Positions 22,926 through 33,000 of a DNA stretch of 64,000 nt are shown here, piece after piece (within the stretch, counting starts at the first letter, position 1; each line of letters starts with the position of its first letter). The position numbers and the translations under genes were made by a program. The notes below the pieces were generated by a model that saw only the letters and a program-made list of their open reading frames with translations, was not told the DNA's origin and did not search any database. Source of the DNA: Amaranthus tricolor (taxonomy: Eukaryota; Streptophyta; Magnoliopsida; Caryophyllales; Amaranthaceae); contig NC_080063.1 of assembly GCF_026212465.1 (NCBI RefSeq), forward strand, positions 19,441,297-19,505,296. The letters run 5' to 3'.

Positions 22926-25900
22926 ATGGGAGTTTCCCAATGTAATTACACTAAAACTATGAGTATAAAGAATAACCCACTTGATGAAACTCAAAAAACC
23001 CATCTAAATCCACACTCTTTAACACCTTATGATGATAATCATGATAAAGATGATCACTTTAATAATTACAATGAGTTAAAGTTCAAATCTTTATTGATGA
23101 AAATGATTTGGGATTTTGGGTTTGGTTGTTTTGTGCCTTTTAATTCCGATAAAGAAGAAATAATTAGCAAAAATGGTGGAATAAATGACAATTTGGAGCA
23201 TAATAAGGCATGGTTACTTGCAGAATCAGGTGGTGATTTAGCTAATAATGGTGAACCTCATTCAGTTCATTCATCATTTAGGTTTAGTATTTGCTCTCAA
23301 GTTGAACTTGATTCTATGAAAACTGCAAATTTAGCAAGTTCTACTACTATTTTAATGGTGAATTTGGATAATAATGTGAGTGATGCTAACTCTAAAGAGC
23401 TTAAATGGAGAAGGATTGAATCATTAGAGAAGAGTATTTCTCCTGTTGCTAATTCTTTAATCAGGTTTAGTTATGGTGAAATTGTTTCTGCTACCAGAAA
23501 TTTCTCTGCAGGTATTTTAATGGCTTTTTTTAATTATTTGTTTGCAATTGTTAAAGCTTTTTCTTTTGAGTTTTTTTTGTAAGAGTTAATTGGTGTATTA
23601 GTAGTTGCTAATGTTCATGTCTTACGGGTTGATCAAATTGTTATTTGTTATAATATTGCTTATGTTCATTGTTTTTTGATTGGTTAAATTTTTTTATTTT
23701 TTGATTGAATGGTTGTATTTTCAAGTCAACAAAGTACCCTCATGTAGAAATACTTTCACTGTTACATTATTGAATGTGACATGTTGAAAAATATCACTAA
23801 AACGGAACGAAGGAAGTATAAGGTAAGGAATATTGGTAAGGTTACGCCTAAAATAAAGTGTCTAAGTGACATACTAATACTAATATGCGAGCATTAAGGA
23901 TCAGACATGGGTACGTAAAGCAAAATAAAGAGTTTGAATAACAAGATTACACCTTTGTGGTGGGACCCTTGCCTAATTTTCATATTAATTATTTTGTATG
24001 TGTTTATAAGGTGATTAAATGGGTTGTTTTGGTTTGGTCCAATTTATCATTTTGTTTTACTAATTGCCAAATTATGGGATTGATTTTGGTGAATATTTGG
24101 AATTCATTATAGGTAGAGTTTTGGGCAGAGGTGCACTAAGCTATGTGTTTAGAGGTAGAGTTGGATTTTTAAGAACAGCAGTTGCAATTAAGAGATTAGA
24201 CAAAGAAGATAAAGAGACACCAAAGGCATTTTGCAGAGAATTGATGATTGCAAGTTCCCTTCAACACCCAAACATTGTTCCTTTATTGGGCTTTTGTATT
24301 GATTCAGAAGAAGGCTTGTTCTTGGTCTACAAATATGTGTCAAGTGGAAGCTTAGAACGCCATCTTCACGGTATAACTTTGTTGTACTTATCGGAATTTT
24401 GTGCTGGTTGGGTAAAATGATAGAGTATATAACATATTTAGATTTATGAGGTTACAACTATCAACTAAAGTTAAGCATTTGGTTAAAATTAAGTTAATAG
24501 TTGTATCCCATGATCTGTTATATTCTCTAACATCGGAGTTTTATGTTGATTGTGCAACATGATACAGTACATAACATATTCAGATTTCTGACTTCTGAAA
24601 TTACAACCATAAGCTAAAGTCAAGTATTTGGTTTGATACTGTATTAAGGAACCAACTCAATACGATTATAGCTTTTGATCTGTTATATACTATATCTAAA
24701 TCGGATTAGAATTTCAACCATATCAATTTGAATTTGCAGGGAGGAAGAATGGAGTAAAGAGTTTCGCGTCGCTTTCATGGTCTGCAAGGTATAAAGTTGC
24801 AGTTGGTATTGCAGAAGCCATTGCATATCTACACAATGGAACTGAAAAATGTATTGTTCATAGAGATATTAAACCATCTAATATTCTTCTTTCTTCAAAG
24901 AAAAGACCTAAGGTAAATTACTAGATCTTTGTTTTTTTCCTTTTTAGATTTATGTTTTGATGAGATTGAATACAAGATAAGATGTCTAAGTTGAAATTTA
25001 TGACTTTTGTAGTTATGTGATTTTGGATTAGCTACATGGACTCCAGCACCATCAGTCCCTTTCCTTTGCAAGACTGTGAAAGGAACATTTGGGTATGAAT
25101 TGTAAAAAGTTTTTGTTCGTCCATTACTCCCTTTGTTCCTTTGAATTTGTTACACAACATTCATAATCTCTTACTTTGATTTGCATTTATATTACTTGAA
25201 CTCGGGTACTGATGTTTGATATTGGTACGTGTCCAAGTGTCGGATACGTCTAAATATTTAATTTTACGCCTAAAGTGAAGTGTCTAAGGGCCATACCAAT
25301 GTCCGGGCATAAAAAATTGGACACGGGTACATAAAACAAAATGAAGAGTCCAAGTAACATAGATTTGTGTTATGTAGTAAATTGAAAAAGATGGAGGAGT
25401 ATTGCTCAAGGTTGCAACCTTTTGTATTCTTAGATTATTACTAATGATTGTTGATTTTTCCAGTTACTTGGCTCCTGAATACTTCCAGCACGGGAAGGTA
25501 TCAGATAAAACCGATGTATATGCCTTCGGAGTGGTTCTTTTAGAGCTAATAACAGGTCGGAAACCAATTGAAGCAGCCAGGCCATCCGGAGAAGAGAATT
25601 TGGTTCAATGGGTATGTAACTGCTTTCTCATCAGAAGAACATAATTTTTGATAGTTACTAGTCTTTGTTTGTTGCCAAGGATGTATAGTTTTTGGGTTTC
25701 AGATTATAATAGACTACAGTATAGTGGCTGTTGATGATGTTTGCTACCAAGGGTGTATTAAACATCCTCTTTGTTATTACAAATAAGGGTAAAATTGTGT
25801 ACATCCGACTCTAAAACCCCACCTTAGGTGGGAGCCAGTGATTACATTGTGGTAGTGAAATGTAGTTGTACTTGTGATACTTCGGATTAAGTTTTAAAGG

Positions 25901-27067
25901 GGATTGATAGACTATTTATATTAACAAGGTGCATCTTTTTTTCATGGGAACCCATTTGCTATGAACTCTACAGTTAAGCGTGCTTGGTGGGGAGCAATAT
26001 TAGGATGGGTGATCTCCTGGGAAGTTTTCTAAGGTGCGCATGAGTGAGACTAAAATGCGCTGAAAAGACTTGTGTTGGTCTATGCGACTAGTCTATAGTC
26101 TCAATGGGTAGTCATCAGCGATCCGACGGGCCGGAGTGTTACAGTAATAGTCTTTGTTGGTTAGTTTTTTGTGAAATTGAACGGTGCAACACTAGGGTTA
26201 CAGCATTGAATTTAGTGGGGCCATCGAACTTATTTAATAAGTTTCGATGTTGTTTTGCTTTCATTCAAACCTTCAACTAGAAGAACTGAACCTCTGGTAG
26301 GTGACTTCATGGTTAGTATCAAGTGGTCCTTTTCACATTCCTGATTACAAGTGTGTGCACCAAATTGATTGAAGCATTAACTCTAGTAAGGTCATCAACA
26401 TGATTTTAGTCCCCCACAATTAAGCAACCAACACCAATGACCTAAATTGCTAAATTGATTAGCGTGACAAAGAGAACGAGCCATTCATTTGCTTGTTTTT
26501 TCGCTTTCTCACGTTTCAATTGCGATTCACGACTGTTTAAATTGCACGGCTTGTAGGGCCGGGCAAGAGGGGCTTGTTCCCCGGGCCCAACAAAAAGTTA
26601 GAAAAAATGACGCATTAATATTTAATAGTTAAGGGCCTATAACAGTATATATAGTAATTAGAGGTGGATAATTAATGTTTTGCCTTGGGCTCTCAAATCT
26701 CAGGGCAAGCCCTGACGGCTTGTACGCAAAATCTTGAGGCTTTTTCCTTCGTTTTCGAGTGAGTCATTAATATAAATCTCCTAACAGTAGTTTCGTCCTA
26801 TCACAGGCGAAGCCACTCATGGACAAAGGAGACACAGGATTAGACAGTTTGCTCGACCAACGAGCTAAAGTTACTCCGAAAAGTTCAAAACTGATAACCC
26901 AAATGGTTCATGCTGCACTTGCTTGTGTAAACAGTGAAGAATCGAGCAGGCCAGGAATCAACGAAGCCATCGTTCTACTACGAGGAGAAGGCTGCCTTGT
27001 TAAGGGTAAGTCTGGTTTTGGTAGTAGAAATAGTTATGCTTCGTACAATGAACAAAATGCGAAATGA
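22926..27067 (+). CDS. receptor-like cytoplasmic kinase (At5g37790-like)
   Basis: Six exons with GT-AG junctions: 22926-23511, 24113-24370, 24740-24912, 25013-25092, 25464-25611 and 26807-27067, giving 501 residues. All phases join cleanly. Residues 1-195 form a low-complexity, Asn/Ser-rich N-terminal region without signal peptide or membrane span. The kinase domain follows: glycine loop GRGALSYV (200-207), VAIK lysine K222, catalytic HRD (322-324) in [11 protein letters not shown] (342-344), GTFGYLAPEY and [12 protein letters not shown]. All key residues are present, so an active Ser/Thr kinase is likely. From memory it closely resembles Arabidopsis At5g37790/At1g66460, RLCKs that act downstream of surface receptors; the specific pathway is unknown. 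The frame open past exon 1 (to 23582) is intron read-through. Intron 5 (1,195 bp) carries SINE and Cassandra sequences. Confidence 0.93.
23820..23955 (+). repeat. interspersed repeat in kinase intron 1, related to 25200-25370
   Basis: Shares the ordered motifs TTACGCCTAAA, AAGTGTCTAAG, CATACCAAT-like, GACA.GGGTACGTAAA and CAAAAT.AAGAG with intron 4 of the same gene. The two are diverged copies of one short interspersed element, class not determined. Confidence 0.6.
25200..25372 (+). repeat. interspersed repeat in kinase intron 4
   Basis: Second, better preserved copy of the element in intron 1. It reads from ACTCGGGTACTGATG to AGTCCAAGTAACATAG and includes TTACGCCTAAAGTGAAGTG. It resembles a dispersed plant repeat with a 'cggacacgggtac' core, which suggests a SINE-like origin. 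Confidence 0.55.
25725..25872 (+). repeat. SINE-like fragment (3' part)
   Basis: Contains GCTACCAAGGGTGTATTAAAC, GGGTAAAATTGTGTACATCCGAC and CCCCACCTTAGGTGGGAGCC, then a degenerate GTAGTTGTA tail. This order matches the 3' half of common plant SINEs ending in TTGTTG. It sits in kinase intron 5, immediately upstream of the Cassandra-type LTR. Confidence 0.5.
25873..26143 (+). mobile_element. Cassandra-type TRIM solo LTR with 5S rRNA promoter sequence
   Basis: The segment contains a 5S rRNA-derived block: AGTTAAGCGTGCTTGG (box A region, from 25972) and TAGGATGGGTGATCTCCTGG (box C region, to about 26021). It is followed by GTGCGCATGAGTGAGAC and ends in GTGTTACA. This is the diagnostic layout of Cassandra terminal-repeat retrotransposons in miniature. 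The flanks GTACT (25868-25872) and GTAAT (26144-26148) are a near-match 5-bp target duplication. No second LTR is present, so it is a solo LTR. It lies in intron 5 of the kinase gene, in sense orientation. Confidence 0.85.
26553..26715. repeat. possible small DNA element in kinase intron 5
   Basis: AGGGCCGGGCAAGAGG near 26555 and CAGGGCAAGCCCT near 26701 look like imperfect inverted ends around a 130-bp AT-rich core. GGGCC-rich ends of this kind occur in several plant DNA transposon families. The target duplication was not found. Confidence 0.3.
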
Positions 27068-28193
27068 AAAGTCATTTTGCTTTGGCTATGCTTGGAGTAT
27101 CCGAGTTGGATGATGATGATTTCTTGTATGGTTGATGATACTCATCGATAAAAATGTGGGCGTTCTTCCTCAACAAGAGATACCGAAAGTTTGTATAGAA
27201 AATAGGATCGGTGTGTGTACATATCCTCGAATATCTTGCTCGAAAGAGATTGAGACTTTTTCGAAGTTTCAATTGAGGAACTGAGAAACTCATCATTGTG
27301 CAAAATTTGTCCAGAAAATCGGAGTGATTGAGCTTATTGAACTTTTTGGCAATACAAATTGGTGTTCCTTTTCCGATGTGAAAACACTCTCTTTGAATTC
27401 CTGACTATATAGGGACGGTTACATTAACCAAATCAAACAACTTGAGAAATTATAGTTAACACACATTATATATATATATGTGGCTGTATCTAACAAAAGT
27501 ACTAATCTACAATTAAGATTATAATCAATTTTAATGATTATCTAAACATATTCTCGTATATTCATTTTACCTATAATACTAAGCATTTCATCAAATATTA
27601 CAAAGATGATCTATTGGACTTGATTGGTAACTTGCTTTTCAGCCAATTTTATGTTGACTTTAACTTTTGACTTTTAATTGATCAAATACCCAAATACTTG
27701 TAGGACAAAGTGTTTGTAAACGATTTGTGAATCTAGATTGCAAACCTAAGCAAAAAGATGCTCTGAGCAACTTCCTATATTGGCTTTTAGTTTGTCGACT
27801 TACTTTTTCTTAATAAACCGTAAACAATAATATTTTTCAAATATTCATATTAAGTGTTGGCTTAATATCCGATAAAAAGTCAATGAAATAAATTGATCGA
27901 TTAAGCCAACAATCATCAACAAACAATCAACAACCAACGATTAATATACAAAAATCTCAACAATCAAATCATAAAATTGGCCCAAACGAAATCTTGTGTT
28001 TACATTGCATACAAACCAACATATAAAATGTATGGATGAAACGAAATACTAAGTTAAATGTGTAATAGAAAATCAAAGCGCAAGTTTAGTGTCTGTTTTA
28101 AAAAACAGAAAATATATTGCAAATTCTATGAAACAAAGCGAGTATTCTACGAAGAATAACAAGAAGCAAATACATGATTTCAAGCTCAAAACA
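27068..28193. other. 3' flank of kinase gene and intergenic DNA
   Basis: Likely 3' UTR of the kinase followed by AT-rich DNA. Frames at 27072-27296 and 28073-28273 lack recognisable domains. Confidence 0.4.
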
Positions 28194-28194
28194 A

Positions 28195-28490
28195 GGAATT
28201 CATGTAATGAAATACAATAAACAACAAAATACATCATCATTATACAAGGTGTATCCTGCACATAAAAACCCATGGTCAGGATCTAGAAAGAGAAGGACGG
28301 CGACAACTCATAACCGTAAAGAAATTCATGTAATGAAATACAATAAACAACAAAATACATCATCATTATACAAGGTGTATCCTGCACATAAAAACCCATG
28401 GTCAGGATCTAGGAAGAGAAGAACGGCGACAACTCATGCTCGTAAAGGAGAACGCGGTCAAAAGAGTCCCCCAACTCGAAAAAATAAACA
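28195..28490 (-). repeat. SINE-like repeat with internal 126-bp tandem duplication
   Basis: Two nearly identical 126-bp units (28195-28320 and 28321-28446) run from AATTCATGTAATG to AACTCATAACCGTAAAG. The second continues into GGAGAACGCGGTC and AGAGTCCCCCAACTCG. The same ordered motifs occur at 46360-46560 (minus) and 41010-41215 (plus), so this is a dispersed short element, here reversed, with its GAT-rich tail region duplicated in tandem. It lies just downstream of polcalcin. Confidence 0.65.
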
Positions 28491-28526
28491 ACAAATTAAA
28501 ATACAATCCATAAAAAACAAAACAAA

Positions 28527-28787
28527 CTAAAAAATCTTAGCAACATCTTTAATTAAGCCAGGATTAGCTCTAGCAAACTCAGTAAATTCATTAAATGAAA
28601 TGAAACCATCACCATCCGTATCAATCTCAACCATCATCTTAGCAATTTCTTCAGATGTAACAGATCCAAGGCTCCCTAAGGCGTCGCCCAGTTCGGTCGA
28701 CGATATTTTTCCGTCGCCATTGGCGTCGAAACGTTTGAAGATTATCTCCCTATCAGCAATGTCTTGGGGTGTATCTTCACTAGCCAT
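28527..28787 (-). CDS. polcalcin, two-EF-hand pollen calcium-binding protein
   Basis: The 86-residue product has two EF-hand loops, DANGDGKISSTE (21-32) and DTDGDGFISFNE (56-67), both with complete Ca2+ ligands at positions 1, 3, 5 and 12. Length, the start MASEDTPQDIADRE and the end ARANPGLIKDVAKIF match the polcalcin family (Che a 3/Bet v 4 type), small cytosolic proteins of pollen and known cross-reactive allergens. The start is the ATG at 28787; the frame extends 11 codons further only through a TTG. A TATA-like TATATATA lies about 100 bp upstream on the minus strand (28889-28897). Single exon. Regulation of pollen tube growth by calcium is the usual proposed role, and pollen-specific expression is inferred from the family. 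Confidence 0.95.
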   Translation of the reverse strand: MASEDTPQDIADREIIFKRFDANGDGKISSTELGDALGSLGSVTSEEIAKMMVEIDTDGDGFISFNEFTEFARANPGLIKDVAKIF

Positions 28788-28888
28788 ATTTTGTTTTAAT
28801 GTTTTTTTGGGTATAAACAAATTATTTTCTAAGGCTAAGTATTTGGAGACTTTTTTTGGGATGTATAGATAAATATGTTTGAGATTTA

Positions 28889-28897
28889 AATATATAT
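28889..28897 (-). promoter_or_regulatory. TATA-box-like motif upstream of polcalcin
   Basis: TATATATA on the minus strand about 100 bp before the polcalcin ATG, a typical distance for a plant core promoter. No experimental start site can be inferred. Confidence 0.5.
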
Positions 28898-30067
28898 AGT
28901 CGGTGTTTTTAAATAATTCTAATAATATATTTAAATTTTAGCTTAATAATCGGATCGTCTTAGAGTTGAAATTAAGGTTGAAATTTAAAGGTTTTATTTG
29001 ATGGGTATTAAAATAGATTGGATTCTAAAATAAATTTTTGTATTTTTCGTTTGAATTGTTTTTTTGAGGGAAAATATGGAGATATTTTTTTCTATTTAAA
29101 GACACATTGATATTTGTAATCAACAAATATTAAAAGGATGGAATAATAATTAGACAAAAACAAAATTCAATGATTTTAATGAGTATATAAGAATGAAACG
29201 TTTAAAATAAGTATTGTATTGCACATACATCAGGTTGGTTGTTACATGATATGTTAAAGCAAGTTATTTTAATAGTTATGATAAGGTGAAAATTAGATTT
29301 TTTCAGTCTTAGTTGAAAAGTAAGTAATACTCTCTAGAAAAGATTTTGGATAGATTTTTTTTCTTATATTCCTCTTTTATTTGGAGTATCTTCATTTTTT
29401 TTTTTTTAAAAAAAAAGCTCTTCTACTTGCTACATGATAAGTGAAAGAATTATAATGCGATTTTAAAAGGGTTTCTTTTTATTTTAGGTTCTTGAAAAAT
29501 ATGGTAAATTAAGCGTCCAAGAAGATAATATTCAATTAAATTAATTAAAACATGTATTTTTGATTTTAAAACATTCATTTATTGAAGTTAGGGCTTGTTG
29601 TATAAACTTAACTCAAAATGAGACGGTCTCATACAAGATTTGCTCAATAAAGGAAATATCAATATTGAGTATAGTTAATGGCATAAATAACATTCCACTT
29701 ACAATTGAGAATTACAGGTTAGCATGGTCTTTGAGGGTTTTTCCTTTCACCCTTATGATAGGGGTTCAATTCTCACCACACGCTACAAGGATTAAGTTCC
29801 CCCTTCCCGTGGAGATTATCCAGTTTAACCCGAAACACAAAAGAAAAAAACATACCACGTACTTTCACTATGTCAACTAAAGGAGTTCAAAACAAATCCG
29901 ACGATCCGATCGACTTTATCCGATCCAATAATCGAACGACTTCAAAATAAATTTAACATTATGTAAAACAATAGTAACACAAAATCTAATTTAATTTAAA
30001 TCAACCTAAATTTGATATGATTACTCAAATGAACAAGTCTATGCCCACATGTTCTTATAATCAAAAT
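28898..30067. other. intergenic between polcalcin and MYB
   Basis: AT-rich. A palindromic GAGACGGTCTCATACAAGA at about 29619-29637 is a further end of the MITE family at 13701. The frame at 29560-29880 has no recognisable domain. Confidence 0.4.
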
Positions 30068-33000
30068 CTAATACGCTATATCCTCCCAGTTGTTCATTAC
30101 AAATTGCATATTGGGCTCGTCTCTTAATGATGATATCCACTGGTCCATATTCTCATTATTGTCTGACTCTTCACCCTCCAAAAGTTGCCCAATCTTAGGC
30201 TCACTATAATTTTGAGAACTGCATTCGTCCAAGCCCAACAAATTTTCTAACCAATTATCATTATCATTCTGTTCATTCACCTCGGGCCCAAACCCATTCT
30301 TTGGCCCAACTTCAATCCCATTTCCAGACCCAATTTCAAGCCCATTGAAGTCTTGTGTAGAAGTGAGACTAATAACTTCGTGGGAGGATAAGTAATCCTT
30401 GTAAAGCTGAGTGCTACAATAATTTTTTATGTCATTTACCGTTCGTCCAGGAAGTTTAGTTGCTATTAATGACCACCTGAATATTAAAAAAAACAATAAA
30501 AATTACATTTTATAATAATTATTCCAATTCAAATAAAATAATTCGACATATTTTCCACATTCATAAGGAGTCAATTGCCTATGTTTTAATTTTATGAATA
30601 TAATACTTTTTTGTACATTTTTAATAATATCAAATGTTATTTCTATTTTTAGCAATAATTCCAAGGACTTGAGAAGCTTTTCAATCAGCTATAAAACCTA
30701 TATGGGAATGCCTACATTGGTTACAATTCATGTACATACAAAATGTAACTATCATCTATTAGATCCGATTGTTATTGTTATGTGATTATTTCTTTCATTG
30801 ACATGTAGCGCTTGTCGATAATAACAGCAAATTAATCATATGTCCATATCAAACCACCATCTCAACTTAAAATTTATTTATTCGTTCTAACTTAATTATA
30901 TGTTGTGTAATTATGTAGGTTTTATTTATTTTTCAAATATTTGTATGTTGAATAATTGAATATATCACAAAGTTGTCACCATGCATGCACTCATAATCAC
31001 CATTTGTATCAAGATCATTGAATCACGAATGTGCATGTCGTTGATATCAGAGGGTGGTAACTGATTTCGATCATATACTCCTTTCAAACGAAATTACTAC
31101 ATTTTTTAAAAAAAAAAATCTGACATGAAAAAGGGAAATACAACAGTATTTTTTTTTATTGTGAAAACGATCGCCTAATGCTTTGCGATGATAAGAACAA
31201 ACAACAATGAACAAAATAAGATTGACAAAGTAACAAACAAGGACACAAAGATTTAAGGAGGTTCACCCAATGATGGCTACGTCCTCCGTGGTGTGTAGTT
31301 TATGTTTATATTATATCAAATGAATACAAACAACACTTCAAAATATGAAGAATTACAATTGAAAAGATAACAACAATAGGCTATGTGTTTGGCTAAGGGG
31401 TTTGTGTTTGATGTGTTTGCATACTTGAAGTGTGAGTATGAGAGCCCTATTTATAGTACTAGGTACTTGAAGTTGAATGGCTCACATAATTACATAGTTA
31501 ATATTGAGTAATGAATACTAAGAATTAAGTCTAAGGAGTTGAAAGGTCGAAAACAAGCATCCCATGCGCATCAGAGACTTCGCTCGACCGGAACAGAGAG
31601 CTCGCTCGGGTCGAGCGGCTCGGTCGAGCGAGAAGCAGCATAATCTGGAGCATTCTGTCTGACTGCTCGACTAACCAAAAAAGGACTCGCTCGGTCGAGC
31701 GGAGCTCGCTCGGTCGAGCGGAGAGCTTGCTCGGTCGAGCGAGTAGGTCGAGCGACCCTTCAGATCTTCTGACAGTAACTTTGTTCGAGCATCTCATAAA
31801 TCAACCCTTACATATTCTTTATTAACCCATATTAACACCCATAATTCTTCATCAATACTCCACACATAATTGCACCCATTTAGTTACCAAATAATCAAGA
31901 GTCACACTCATGAATTCATCCCATTAAAGTGCACTCAAGTCACACATTAGTATACTACCATTCATGATCATTAGTATACTCCATTCATAACAATCTCCAC
32001 CTTGACTTGAGTTCACCCAAGTCACAACAACAATTCACTTCATAATAAAAACATACACACCTCAAAAATGCCCAAGAGGGCATTACCTCAAGCAAGGAAC
32101 TAAACCTACCAAGTCAACACATAATTCAAACTTGGTAGTAGGTAATGACTTTGTCATCATGTCGGCCGGATTTTCCGTAGTGTCAATCTTCTTCAATAAC
32201 ACCCTTTTGTGCTCAACTTCATCCCGGATAAAGTTATACTTAATATCGATGTGCTTGGACCTTCTATGAAATGTATTTTGATTTCTAGCCAAATGAATTG
32301 CACTTTGACTATCACAATGCACACTTACTTCACACACCTTATTGCACATTTCACCAACAAGACCTTTAAGCCATTTTGCCTCTTTGAATGACTCGGCCAC
32401 GGCTATGTACTCCGCTTCGGTTGTAGAAAGAGCAACCACATCTTGCAAAGATGATTGCCAACTAATCGCCGAACCACCCAAAGTAAACACGAACCCACTT
32501 GTGGACTTTCTATTATCTAGATCACCACCATAATCCGAGTCACAAAACCCGGTTAGCTCACTTGAATTTTTCCCATACATGAGACAAACATTTGAAATAT
32601 CTTTTAAATACCTCAAAAGCCATTTTAGTGCCTCCCAATGTCCCTTACCCGGATTAGACATATATCTACTCACCAAACTCACCGCATGAGCAATGTCGGG
32701 CCTAGAACACACCATAGCATACATAACGCTACCAACGGCACTAGTATATGGAATTCTTACCATTTGCTCTTCTTCCTCTTTAGTTTGTGGACACAAATTC
32801 TTGGACAATTTAAAATGAGAAGCAAGAGGAGTAGACACACCTTTAGCATCATCCATGGAGAAACGTTGCACAACTTTCTCAATGTACTTCCTTTGACTAA
32901 GGTATAAGACACCCTTAGCCCGATCTCTCAAAATCTCCATCCCAAGAATCTTCTTGGCTTCACCAAGATCTTTCATATCAAACTCACTTGAAAGCAACTC

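Noticed and set aside
25965..26040. Looks like a 5S rRNA gene
   Set aside because: Only the internal promoter part is 5S-like, the 5' and 3' ends of 5S rRNA are missing, and the context fits a Cassandra LTR.
28195..28446. Two repeated units considered as a CRISPR-like array
   Set aside because: Only two directly abutting 126-bp units without spacers in a plant genome; it is a tandem duplication within a SINE-like repeat.
31531..31797. 88-residue minus-strand frame, identical at 36428-36694 and similar at 51446
   Set aside because: It lies within copia LTRs over the inverted-repeat cluster and is explained by the LTR.
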